From: Rhodococcus sp. G-MC3 | GTDB taxonomy: Bacteria > Actinomycetota > Actinomycetes > Mycobacteriales > Mycobacteriaceae | Direction: 5' to 3' | Assembly (NCBI RefSeq): GCF_030063335.1 | Contig: NZ_JASISW010000003.1 | Location: 124,001 to 188,000 of the forward strand | Length of the DNA: 64,000 nucleotides | Shown: in pieces, positions 42,994-51,080 of the stretch | How the letters are laid out: each line of letters begins with the position of its first letter | Position numbering within the stretch: position 1 is the stretch's first letter | Notes under the pieces: model-generated | Told to the model about the DNA's origin: nothing | The model's input: the letters and a program-made list of their open reading frames with translations, nothing else | Databases searched by the model: none | Made by a program: the position numbers and the translations under genes

Positions 42994-44133
42994 ATGCCCG
43001 TCGATCGCTTGCTGCCCACCGCAGAGGCTCGTGACCTCATTCAGCTCACCCGCGACATAGCGGACAAGGTTCTCGATCCCATCGTCGACGAGCACGAGAA
43101 GAGCGAGACCTACCCCGACGGCGTCTTTGCGACGCTCGGTGAGGCAGGGCTGCTGAGCCTTCCGTTCCCCGAGGAATGGGGCGGCGGCGGTCAGCCCTAC
43201 GAGGTCTACCTGCAGGTACTGGAAGAATTGGCTGCTCGTTGGGCATCCGTCGCGGTGGCCGTCAGCGTGCACAGCCTCGCCTGTTCGCCGCTGCTCGCCT
43301 TCGGCACCGAAGAGCAGAAGCAGCGGTGGCTCCCGGAGATGCTCGCAGGCAACCTGATCGGCGCCTACAGCCTGTCCGAGCCTCAGGCCGGATCCGATGC
43401 GGCCGCGCTGACCTGCAAGGCAACCCCCAAGGATGACGGCTACGTCGTCAACGGTGCCAAAGCGTGGATCACGCACGGCGGCGTCGCGGACTTCTACAAT
43501 CTGTTCGCGCGTACCGGTGAGGGTTCCAAGGGCGTGTCCTGCTTCTTGATCCCCAAGGGTCAGGAGGGACTGTCCTTCGGCAAGCCCGAGGAGAAGATGG
43601 GTCTGCACGCCGTGCCCACCACTTCGGCCAACTACGACAACGCCTTCGTCTCCGCTGAGCGTCGTATCGGAACGGAAGGTCAGGGTCTTCAGATCGCCTT
43701 CAGTGCACTGGATTCGGGCAGACTCGGTATCGCTGCAGTGGCCGTCGGAATTGCGCAGGCCGCTCTCGACGACGCTGTCAAGTATGCCAACGAGCGCACC
43801 ACGTTCGGTAAGAAGATCGTCGACCACCAGGGTCTCGGATTCTTGCTCGCTGACATGGCAGCCGCCGTCGACTCCGCACGTGCCACCTACATCGATGCTG
43901 CCCGCAGGCGCGACGCCGGCCTCGACTACTCGCGGGGCGCGTCCGTCGCGAAACTCGTCGCTACCGACGCCGCGATGAAGGTGACCACCGACGCTGTTCA
44001 GGTCTTCGGCGGGTACGGCTACACGCGAGACTTCCGAGTCGAGCGCTATATGCGCGACGCCAAGATCACCCAGATTTTCGAGGGCACCAACCAGATTCAG
44101 CGGCTTGTGATCGCACGAAGCTTGCGGTCCTGA
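42994..44133 (+). CDS. Acyl-CoA dehydrogenase
   Basis: A 379-residue flavoenzyme introducing the alpha-beta double bond of an acyl-CoA. Family signatures: PFPEEWGGGGQ, AYSLSEPQAGSDAAAL (about 115-130), KAWITHGG, ERTTFGKKI and the C-terminal QVFGGYGYTRDFRVERYMRDAKI; the catalytic glutamate is expected in IFEGTNQIQ, as in short-chain enzymes. ATG 42994 has AGGAG seven bases upstream. A hydrolase follows 14 bases later. Chain-length preference is not predictable. Confidence 0.93.
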   Translation: MPVDRLLPTAEARDLIQLTRDIADKVLDPIVDEHEKSETYPDGVFATLGEAGLLSLPFPEEWGGGGQPYEVYLQVLEELAARWASVAVAVSVHSLACSPLLAFGTEEQKQRWLPEMLAGNLIGAYSLSEPQAGSDAAALTCKATPKDDGYVVNGAKAWITHGGVADFYNLFARTGEGSKGVSCFLIPKGQEGLSFGKPEEKMGLHAVPTTSANYDNAFVSAERRIGTEGQGLQIAFSALDSGRLGIAAVAVGIAQAALDDAVKYANERTTFGKKIVDHQGLGFLLADMAAAVDSARATYIDAARRRDAGLDYSRGASVAKLVATDAAMKVTTDAVQVFGGYGYTRDFRVERYMRDAKITQIFEGTNQIQRLVIARSLRS

Positions 44134-44147
44134 GCTAGCCTTCGTCC

Positions 44148-44858
44148 ATGGCTGACATCCAGGTGAACACACCCGCAGGCCCGATCGATGCAGTGCTCGA
44201 GACTCCGTCGGGAGAGGTGGGTTCCGAGCAGAAGTGGCCCGGGGTGGTCATCGTTCATGATGTGTTCGGTCTCTCGCCGGACATCAGGAACATTGCCCGA
44301 CGCTTCGCCGACAAGGGCTACGTCGCGCTCGCCCCCGACCTCTACACGCGCGGAGGTGCCAGGAAGTGTGTGGCAGGCGTTTTCCGCGCGTTGCTGGGGC
44401 AGAGCGGTGTGGCTGTCGACGACCTTCTGGCGGCGCGCGAGTTCCTCGCGGCGCAGGAGAACGTAACCGGCAAGGTCGGCATCGTCGGATTCTGCATGGG
44501 CGGCGGCTTCGCATTGTTGCTCTCGCCCAACGGGTTCGATGCCAGCGCACCGTTCTACGGCATCACGCCCAAGAAGGTCGACGAGGTCTTGGGCGGCGCC
44601 TGCCCGATTGTCGCTTCCTACGGCAAGAACGATCCGTCGCTGATCGGTGCAGGCAAGAAGATCGAAAAAGTGTTGTCCGCGAAGGGCATCGCGCACGACG
44701 TCAAGACTTACCCCGGTGCGAGCCATGGATTCGCCAACGCGTTACCGGAAGGCATTGCCGGAAAGCTCGTCAAGATCACTGGAATGGGTTGGCGCGGAAA
44801 GCAAGCCGAGGATGCGTTCGGGCGAGTTTTCTCGTTTTTCGAGACTCACCTGCGATGA
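44148..44858 (+). CDS. Dienelactone hydrolase family protein
   Basis: A 236-residue alpha/beta hydrolase with nucleophile C116 in GIVGFCMGGGFALL and histidine in YPGASHGFANAL near the end; HDVFGLSPDIRNIARRFADKGY is a typical early segment. It is 14 bases downstream of the acyl-CoA dehydrogenase gene and likely co-transcribed. May hydrolyse a lactone or thioester in the same pathway; substrate unknown. Not closely similar to the hydrolase at 34.7 kb. Confidence 0.88.
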   Translation: MADIQVNTPAGPIDAVLETPSGEVGSEQKWPGVVIVHDVFGLSPDIRNIARRFADKGYVALAPDLYTRGGARKCVAGVFRALLGQSGVAVDDLLAAREFLAAQENVTGKVGIVGFCMGGGFALLLSPNGFDASAPFYGITPKKVDEVLGGACPIVASYGKNDPSLIGAGKKIEKVLSAKGIAHDVKTYPGASHGFANALPEGIAGKLVKITGMGWRGKQAEDAFGRVFSFFETHLR

Positions 44859-44904
44859 CATGTGCGTGGAAATACGTCACCTGGGACGTATTTCCGCACA
44901 CATG
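44859..44904. repeat. Palindromic intergenic repeat, copy 3
   Basis: 20-bp arms (44859-44878 and 44885-44904), 18 Watson-Crick pairs plus two G-T type positions, six-base loop. Core GGAAATACGTC is identical to copy 1. It starts at the base after the hydrolase stop and ends seven bases before the 3' end of the convergent repeat-protein gene. Confidence 0.85.
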
Positions 44905-44910
44905 CGTAGC

Positions 44911-45720
44911 CTACTGAAGCTCGTGGACCGTCTGTTTACCCTTGAGCCAGCGGTTCGGCAGCCGTCCGACCAGCTCGCCGAGCGGATTGACGGCCTGCGA
45001 CAGGATCTCGACCGAATCTTGCAGAATATCGATGCTGATACCCATGCGTTCGAGGTTCGGCGCCAACTGAGCGAGCGTTTCGGACAGACTGACGAGCTGG
45101 TCGAGCGGGCCGCCCTTGGCGGTGAGCCGCTCGACCGCGCCGCCCTCGGCCAGCAGTTCTTCGAGCAGTCCGCCCTCGGCGATCGACCGCTCGATGATCC
45201 CGCCTTCGCGCGTCAACAGTTCGAGTGGTCCGTCCTTGGCGGTGAGGCGTTCGAGTGGACCGTCGACGGCAGTGATGCGATCCAAAAGTCCGCCCTCGGC
45301 GAGGAGCCGCTCCAAGGGGCCATCCTCGGCGAGCAGCCGGTCGAGTGGGCCACCGGTGGCCGTGACTCGATCGACCGGGCCGCCTTCGGCAAGGAGTCGA
45401 TCGAGTGTTCCTTCCTCCGATGTCAACCGATCGACGACGCCGCCGGACGCGAGCAGCCGGTCCAGCGGTCCGCCCTCGCGCAGGGCGTTGCCGAGTGCGC
45501 GATCTTCGGAGGTGAGCTGTCCGAGCTGAGTGAGCAGCTGCATCGTGCCGCCCTTGGGATTGGTGAGCGTCGCGATATTGCCGATGTTGCCTGGCGTCGC
45601 GACGCCCGATTCCAACGCGAATCGAGTGGTCGAGAGTATTGCTCCCGTCACTTCCAGGGCGGTCTCCGCAATAGCTATTCCAGCGCGTGCGGGCAGTGTG
45701 ATCGCGGACACCCAGTTCAT
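44911..45720 (-). CDS. Decapeptide-repeat protein of unknown function
   Basis: A 269-residue protein with three parts. Residues 1-60 are mildly hydrophobic with an amphipathic start (MNWVSAITLPARAGIAIAET). Residues 82-211 (DNA 45088-45477) are 13 uninterrupted copies of a ten-residue unit with consensus EGGPLDRLLA, where GG, the hydrophobic pair and D/E-R-L are most conserved. A C-terminal helical tail (LERMGISIDILQDSVEILSQ) follows. The regular period suggests a solenoid or repeated amphipathic helix surface, possibly on lipid. I do not recognise a characterised family. It stands alone between a hydrolase and an SMR pump. Confidence 0.75.
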   Translation of the reverse strand: MNWVSAITLPARAGIAIAETALEVTGAILSTTRFALESGVATPGNIGNIATLTNPKGGTMQLLTQLGQLTSEDRALGNALREGGPLDRLLASGGVVDRLTSEEGTLDRLLAEGGPVDRVTATGGPLDRLLAEDGPLERLLAEGGLLDRITAVDGPLERLTAKDGPLELLTREGGIIERSIAEGGLLEELLAEGGAVERLTAKGGPLDQLVSLSETLAQLAPNLERMGISIDILQDSVEILSQAVNPLGELVGRLPNRWLKGKQTVHELQ

Positions 45721-45746
45721 AGAAGTTACTGTAACCGCTCGACCAC

Positions 45747-46061
45747 TCAGTGCAGCAGCTTCAGCCCAACAACGCACCCGACGATGCCCATGAGCAGGGC
45801 GACCTTGATCCAAGATGCAGTCTCGTCGCCGGTGATCATCGCGTATGCAACGGTGAGCGTCGCGCCGATGCCGACCCAGACCGCGTAGGCGGTTCCAACT
45901 GGAAGGGTGCGCATCGCATATGCGAGCCCGCCCATGCTGGCAATGAGCGCGACACCGAACACGATGGTCGGGATGGGGCGAGAAAAACCTTCGGATTTGC
46001 CGAGCGCGGTGGCCCACACTGCTTCGAGGAACCCGGAGACGACCAAAATTAGCCAAGCCAT
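45747..46061 (-). CDS. SMR-family transporter (SugE/Gdx-like)
   Basis: A 104-residue four-helix protein that functions as an antiparallel dimer. The essential glutamate is E13 in VSGFLEAVWATALGKSEGF and the GTAYAVWVGIG signature (about 57-67) is present. The sequence after the glutamate fits the SugE/Gdx subtype (guanidinium export) rather than EmrE-type drug pumps. A guanidine riboswitch was looked for upstream but none was recognised. Located 26 bases upstream of the repeat-protein gene on the same strand. Confidence 0.88.
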   Translation of the reverse strand: MAWLILVVSGFLEAVWATALGKSEGFSRPIPTIVFGVALIASMGGLAYAMRTLPVGTAYAVWVGIGATLTVAYAMITGDETASWIKVALLMGIVGCVVGLKLLH

Positions 46062-46077
46062 GAGACAACACTCCCAT

Positions 46078-46108
46078 GCACCGTCTTGTCGCTGGCCGGG
46101 TACGGTGC
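46078..46108 (-). promoter_or_regulatory. Leader hairpin upstream of SMR gene
   Basis: A 7-bp stem GCACCGT / ACGGTGC with a 17-base loop, ending 16 bases before the SMR start codon. Further upstream are the palindrome CTGGTACCAG (46131-46140) and a second GGTACC (46141-46146). They could be a protein operator plus a structured leader; no known riboswitch class was recognised. Confidence 0.3.
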
Positions 46109-46184
46109 GCTCGTCCGTTAGTCATCTAGACTGGTACCAGGGTACCACTTCATCATGTCTCCACTGCTATGTCTTCACTGCTTT

Positions 46185-46204
46185 CCTCACAGAAACCTCA
46201 CAGC
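46185..46204 (+). promoter_or_regulatory. PhoP box upstream of truncated phoP
   Basis: TCACAGA-AACC-TCACAGC (46187-46204) matches the established M. tuberculosis PhoP direct-repeat site TCACAGC-N4-TCACAGC at all but one defined base; the 8-bp unit CCTCACAG is repeated perfectly at an 11-base period. It lies about 45 bases before the phoP GTG, where autoregulation would act. Confidence 0.75.
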
Positions 46205-46247
46205 AAGAGTCCAGCATCCACGCAGGTACCAGGACCATGATGGTCCG

Positions 46248-46790
46248 GTGAGCGAAACACCTGAGGCACGCGTATTGGTAGTCGACGACGAACCAACCAT
46301 TCTGGAACTCCTGTCGGTCAGTCTGCGGTTCCAAGGGTTCGAGGTGCAGACTGCTGCGTCCGGGCCGGAAGGACTCGACAAGGCGCGGACCTTCCGGCCC
46401 GAGGCCGTGATTCTCGACGTCATGATGCCTGGCATGGACGGCTTCGGCCTGTTGCGTCGGCTGCGCGCCGACGGTGTCGACGCACCTGCACTGTTTCTCA
46501 CAGCCCGTGATTCGGTCGAGGACAAGGTGTCCGGACTTACGCTCGGCGCTGACGACTACGTCACCAAGCCCTTCAGCCTCGAAGAGGTCGTCGCGCGCCT
46601 GCGTGTCATTCTCCGCAGGTCCGGCAAGACCGAGGAGCCCGCGCCGTCGCGGATCTCGTTCGCGGACATCGAGCTCGACGACGACACCCACGAGGTATGG
46701 AAGGCGGGCGAGCACAGGCAACGACGATCGTCGCGCAGAGTCTCACACAAACGCAGATCACCGTTGAAAAACTTCTCGTACTGCAATTGA
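46248..46790 (+). pseudogene. phoP: phoP response regulator lacking its DNA-binding domain
   Basis: Receiver domain with near-identity to mycobacterial PhoP as I know it: RVLVVDDEPTILELLSVSL, phosphoacceptor D57 in VILDVMMPGMDGFG, ALFLTARDSVEDK, K107 in DDYVTKPFSLEEVVARLRV. The linker into the OmpR-type effector domain (RISFADIELDDDTHEVWKAG) is present up to about residue 155 (46712). From there the frame reads 25 unrelated residues (HRQRRSS onward) in the wrong frame of phoR and stops. About 85-90 residues of winged helix are missing. It starts with GTG 46248; a 7-bp inverted repeat (46232-46246) abuts the start. A receiver-only product could still be made. Confidence 0.85.
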
Positions 46791-47716
46791 TCATCGGTGC
46801 AATCGTTCTCGGAATCCTGGCAGTGGTGACGTACTTTGTGGTGCGCCGAAGTCTGCGGCCGCTCGTCCAAGTCGAAGAGACCGCGGCAGCCATCGCAGCA
46901 GGAGATCTCCACGAGAGGGTGCCCGAGCGAAGCTCTCGGACCGAACTCGGAAAGCTCTCGATTGCACTGAACGGCATGCTGTCTCAGATTCAGCGCGCCT
47001 TTGCTGCCAGTGAAGCCTCCGAAGAAGCGGCACGGGCGTCGGAGAACAAGATGCGACGATTCGTCGCCGACGCCAGTCATGAACTCAGGACTCCGCTGAC
47101 CACCATCCGCGGCTTCGCCGAGCTCTACCGACAGGGCGCGATGAGCGATATCACGTTGCTGATGAACCGCATCGAATCCGAATCCGCTCGCATGGGCCTT
47201 CTTGTGGAGGATCTGCTGATGCTGGCTCGCCTCGATGCCCAGCGACCGATCGAAACCAAGTCGGTCGACATTCTGACGATCGCCGCCGACGCGGTACACG
47301 ACGCCAAAGCAGTGGCTCCGCAGCGTGATATCTCACTGAAGGTGCTTCCGGGGCCAGGCATTCCCGAGGTTGTCGGCGACGATGCGCGGTTGAGGCAGGT
47401 GCTCGCGAATCTCGTCGGCAATGCCATCCGGCACACACCCCCTGATGCAAGTATCGCTATCGGCGTCGCAACCACCGACACATCGGTACTCCTCGAGGTC
47501 CGCGACACCGGACCCGGTTTGTCCTCCGAGGAAGCGGGCCATGTCTTCGAACGGTTCTATCGCGCCGACTCGTCGCGCACACGCGAGAGCGGCGGCAGTG
47601 GTCTCGGCCTGTCGATCGTGTCGGCATTGGTTGCCGCGCACAACGGAACGGTGACTCTCGACAGCGTCCCTGGTGAAGGGGCGACGTTCCGCGTGGAGCT
47701 ACCCAGGGTTCTATGA
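46697..47716 (+). pseudogene. phoR: phoR sensor kinase lacking sensor domain
   Basis: From about residue 6 (46712) the frame matches PhoR from just before its second membrane segment: VEKLLVLQLIIGAIVLGILA, then RRSLRPL, a HAMP domain (about 50-105), the dimerisation domain with phosphoacceptor H128 in FVADASHELRTPLTTIRGFAELYRQ, and a full ATPase domain (NLVGNAIRHTP, DTGPGLS, GGSGLGLSIV). The first roughly 145 residues of a normal PhoR, with the first membrane segment and the periplasmic sensor, are absent. The ATG at 46697 arises within phoP and overlaps it by 94 bases in another frame. The kinase core may be intact but cannot sense normally. Confidence 0.85.
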
Positions 47717-47744
47717 CGGCGGGGTTCTTTGACGGCGGCGTGGT

Positions 47745-49103
47745 TCAACGCCTGCGCGTTGCCAACACCACCAACGCGCCGACGACGGATGCGGCCGCAG
47801 TGAACAGCACCGCGGTGTTCCAGCCGTCGACCATGCTCGACGGGGTCGGCGTTCCGGCCGGGAGCGCGAGGACCGACACTACGGTCACGCCGATCGCCGA
47901 GCCGACGTACCGCGCAGTATTGTTGGCGCCGCTGCCCATGCCCGCTCGACCCGCTGGCACGCTGGCCACCGCTTCGCGTCCGAGGGCCGCATTCAGCACA
48001 CCACTGGCGATGCCTGCAACGATCAAACCTGGTAAGAACCTCACCCACGTGGAGGATTCGGACACACCCAGCAGCGCGAGTTGCCCGACGGCTACACCGA
48101 GCAACCCGATGGCGAGCTGAGCTCCACCGCTCACACTCGGCGGAATCCGCCGGGCAAGCAGAGCTGTGACGACAGACGTGCCGGACCACGCGAACAGCAG
48201 GAACGCCGCGCCGAGAGCATCGATGCCGTAGGTGTTTCCGAGGAACCCCGACATGAACGACATCAGCGCGATGATGCCGATGCCCGTCACCAACGCGGCG
48301 ACCGTCGCGGCGACGAACGGTGGATGCATCAACAGCTTTAGGTCCAACATGGCCACGTTGCTGCGAGATTCATGAATTACGAAGAGCGTCAACAAGAGTA
48401 CCGCCGCGGCGAACAGCACGATCGGCGTGGGCTGCGTCCATCCACGGCGACCCTCGACCAGGCCTGCGAGCAGTGCGCTGACACCGATGCCGAGAAGTAG
48501 CGCGCCCGCTGGATCGAGTCCTCGCGGAGTATCGGTCCGCGATTCGGGAACCAGCAGATTCGCTGCCACCGCGAGCACCGCAGCAAGCACGGCGAGGATC
48601 CAATACGCGTCACGCCACGTTGCGACACGATCGAGAAACGCGGAGGCCAGCGGACCGAGTGCGATGCCTGCCCCGACGCTGGCACCCCAGATTCCGCTCG
48701 CCCGAGCACGTAGCGGACCGGCCATATGTGTGTGGGCGATGAGGCCGAGGCCGGAGGCGACCAACGCCGCGCCGCCGAGTCCCTGCACGATTCGGGCAAC
48801 AACGAACACCGGCGTGTTCGGTGCCACTGCGCATGCCACCGACCCGAGAGCGAGGACCACGGCACCGATGACGAACGTCCGGCGCCTGCCGAAGTCGTCG
48901 GCGATGGTCCCTGCGATCAGTAGTGCTGCGCCGAGCCCGATGCTCATGGAACTGAGAATCCAGGTCTTGCCTGCTGCATCGCTGCCGAGGGTGGCGGCCG
49001 TCGAGTTGATCGTCGCCAGTGGGGCGGTGAACGCGACGAGGGTCAGCAGTGTGCCCAGCGCAGCGACGGTGAGCGTTCGACGTTGGACCTCAGCGTGTGT
49101 CAT
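47745..49103 (-). CDS. MFS transporter, DHA2-like
   Basis: A 452-residue permease with about 14 hydrophobic segments; motif A-like GTIADDFGRRRTF (about 64-76) and RIVQGLGGAALVASGLGLI (about 103-121). Probable drug or metabolite exporter. It converges on phoR with 28 bases between and lies alone; the 222-base gap on its 5' side, shared with the 3' end of the HIT gene, contains a hairpin at 49275-49303 and otherwise nothing I can identify beyond its promoter. Confidence 0.87.
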   Translation of the reverse strand: MTHAEVQRRTLTVAALGTLLTLVAFTAPLATINSTAATLGSDAAGKTWILSSMSIGLGAALLIAGTIADDFGRRRTFVIGAVVLALGSVACAVAPNTPVFVVARIVQGLGGAALVASGLGLIAHTHMAGPLRARASGIWGASVGAGIALGPLASAFLDRVATWRDAYWILAVLAAVLAVAANLLVPESRTDTPRGLDPAGALLLGIGVSALLAGLVEGRRGWTQPTPIVLFAAAVLLLTLFVIHESRSNVAMLDLKLLMHPPFVAATVAALVTGIGIIALMSFMSGFLGNTYGIDALGAAFLLFAWSGTSVVTALLARRIPPSVSGGAQLAIGLLGVAVGQLALLGVSESSTWVRFLPGLIVAGIASGVLNAALGREAVASVPAGRAGMGSGANNTARYVGSAIGVTVVSVLALPAGTPTPSSMVDGWNTAVLFTAAASVVGALVVLATRRR

Positions 49104-49274
49104 CGAGTTCCTTTTCGGTTCGGTGAGCGAACCTTATGCTGGCAAATCTGGTTCTGGTCGGGGAGCGGTGGACGCTGCTGATCAGGGCAGGACTGTGCCC
49201 GACGTGCGGAGTGGTTCCTCGTCCTTCGGACGAATCGATGCGGCCGGGACCAGGTATCGGTGACAGGGTGCGGC

Positions 49275-49303
49275 CGAACGCAGTGTCCATCGCACTGCGT
49301 TCG
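49275..49303 (-). terminator. Hairpin downstream of HIT gene
   Basis: Perfect 11-bp arms CGAACGCAGTG (49275-49285) and complement (49293-49303), seven-base loop. It lies 23 bases beyond the HIT stop on the minus strand. No T-run, so it may be a hairpin-only terminator. Confidence 0.5.
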
Positions 49304-49325
49304 ACGTGACGGTTGTTGGAACCGA

Positions 49326-49751
49326 TCAGGTAGGGACGTTCTTGCTGTGTCCGAGATCGGTGAGCGCAGCCTTGATCTTGGCGGCCGCATCGTCGAGCGA
49401 TTCGGGTGACGGGCTGGGATCCGCGCCCGAGATGTCGAAGTTGCCCATGTCGTAGGCCGGGAACACGTGCAGGTGCAGGTGCGGAACCTCGAGACCCGCA
49501 ATCAGGAAGCCGGCGCGCGGGGCGCCGAAACCCTTCCGCACGGCCTGGCCCACCTTCTGAGCCACCGAGGTCAACTTGCCGAAGACAGCGCCGTCGATGT
49601 CCTGCCACTGGTCGATCTCCTCGCGAGGAACGATCAGTGTGTGGCCCTGCGTGACGGGAGCGATGGTCAGAAACGCCACGACGTCCTCGTCCTCCCACAC
49701 GAATCGTCCCGGAATCTCGCCGCTGATGATCTTGCTGAACACGGATGCCAT
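49326..49751 (-). CDS. HIT-family nucleotide-binding protein
   Basis: A 141-residue histidine-triad protein: [23 protein letters not shown] at the start and the triad HLHLHVFP at 91-98. HIT proteins hydrolyse or transfer AMP from nucleotide conjugates. In M. tuberculosis a HIT gene (Rv0759c) lies just after phoPR in the same orientation; here an MFS gene has been placed between. A second, distinct HIT gene is at 61.5 kb. Confidence 0.93.
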   Translation of the reverse strand: MASVFSKIISGEIPGRFVWEDEDVVAFLTIAPVTQGHTLIVPREEIDQWQDIDGAVFGKLTSVAQKVGQAVRKGFGAPRAGFLIAGLEVPHLHLHVFPAYDMGNFDISGADPSPSPESLDDAAAKIKAALTDLGHSKNVPT

Positions 49752-49838
49752 GAGCCCACAATAGGCCCGGAGCTGTACCCAGGAAACTGCCAGCTCGGAT
49801 GCAGGGTGGTCGCAGGCGCGGAGACCAATCTTGATCCC

Positions 49839-51080
49839 ATGACATCGAACTCGCTACTCCGAGCAGACGGCCGCCGGTCCGGCTCGGGCTCCGCTACCAG
49901 GGCCACTGCCTCGCTCGAGGTGGTCATTCCCGTCTACAACGAGGAAGCCGACCTCGAACAGTGCATTCGGCGGCTCCACGCTCACTTGGGCGACAACATC
50001 CCGTTCAGGGCGCAGATCACCATCGCCGACAACGCCAGTACTGACGGCACCCTTGCCGTCGCCGCGCGTCTCGCCGAGGAGATCGACGGCGTCCGAGTCC
50101 ATCACCTCGAGGAGAAGGGACGCGGACGTGCACTGAAAGCAGTGTGGCTCGCCTCCGACGCCGACGTCGTGGCCTACATGGACGTCGACCTCTCCACCGA
50201 CCTGAACGCGCTGATGCCGCTGATCGCCCCGCTGATGTCGGGACATTCCGACCTCGCGATCGGCTCGCGGCTCAGCCGCTCGTCCCGTGTCGTGCGCGGT
50301 GCGAAGCGTGAGTTCATCTCGCGAAGCTACAACTTGATTTTGCGAACCTCGCTCCGTGCGCGGTTCTCCGACGCCCAATGTGGGTTCAAGGCCATGCGCA
50401 CCGATGTGGCCCGCGAACTCCTACCGTTGGTTCAGGACACCGGTTGGTTCTTCGACACCGAACTGCTCGTCATCGCCGAGAAGGTAGGCCTGAGGATCCA
50501 CGAGGTTCCGGTCGACTGGGTCGACGACCCGAACAGTAGCGTCAACATCGTCGACACCGCCGTGAAGGATCTTCAGGGATGCTGGCGTGTCGGGCGCGCC
50601 CTGGCGTCGGGCGCGCTGCCTGTCGCCGAACTACGCACAAGTCTTGGACGGGAGCCGCTCGTGGCCGGAGTGCCGCACGGAATGGTCGGACAGTTGGTGC
50701 GCTTCGGCATCATCGGTGTCGCCAGCACCATCGCCTACGGCCTTCTCTATCTCGTGCTGCATCCAGTGATCGGTGCGCAGGCCGCGAACTTCATCGGTCT
50801 TCTGATCACTGCTGTACTGAACACCGCTGCCAACCGAGCATTCACGTTCGGAGTCCGTGGATCCGAGGGTGCCGGAAAGCATCAGCTTCAAGGGCTGCTC
50901 GTCTTCGGGTTCGCCCTCGTCGTCACCAGTGGATCGCTCGCGATCCTGCACACCTGGGTTCCGGACGTATCCCGCCACGTCGAACTGGTGGTGCTCATCG
51001 CAGCCAATCTCGTTGCGACAGTGTGTCGTTTCGTTGCATTGCGCTGGGTGTTCCGCAGCAGTGAAGGAGCGCAGCAGTGA
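49839..51080 (+). CDS. Family 2 glycosyltransferase fused to GtrA domain
   Basis: A 413-residue protein. Residues 25-265 form a GT-A glycosyltransferase: [36 protein letters not shown], and the metal-binding DVDLSTD. Residues about 285-405 form a four-helix GtrA membrane domain ([41 protein letters not shown]). This matches polyprenyl-phosphate hexose synthases that make a lipid-linked sugar donor and flip it. The next gene, a GT39 enzyme, overlaps by four bases and would use that donor outside the membrane. Confidence 0.88.
   Translation: MTSNSLLRADGRRSGSGSATRATASLEVVIPVYNEEADLEQCIRRLHAHLGDNIPFRAQITIADNASTDGTLAVAARLAEEIDGVRVHHLEEKGRGRALKAVWLASDADVVAYMDVDLSTDLNALMPLIAPLMSGHSDLAIGSRLSRSSRVVRGAKREFISRSYNLILRTSLRARFSDAQCGFKAMRTDVARELLPLVQDTGWFFDTELLVIAEKVGLRIHEVPVDWVDDPNSSVNIVDTAVKDLQGCWRVGRALASGALPVAELRTSLGREPLVAGVPHGMVGQLVRFGIIGVASTIAYGLLYLVLHPVIGAQAANFIGLLITAVLNTAANRAFTFGVRGSEGAGKHQLQGLLVFGFALVVTSGSLAILHTWVPDVSRHVELVVLIAANLVATVCRFVALRWVFRSSEGAQQ

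Noticed and set aside
42988..44172. Minus-strand frame of 394 codons
   Set aside because: Antisense to the acyl-CoA dehydrogenase gene, which has all family motifs.
45088..45477. Periodic DNA repeats that might be a CRISPR array
   Set aside because: The 30-base period is explained by in-frame decapeptide repeats in a protein; units are diverged and there are no unique spacers or cas genes.
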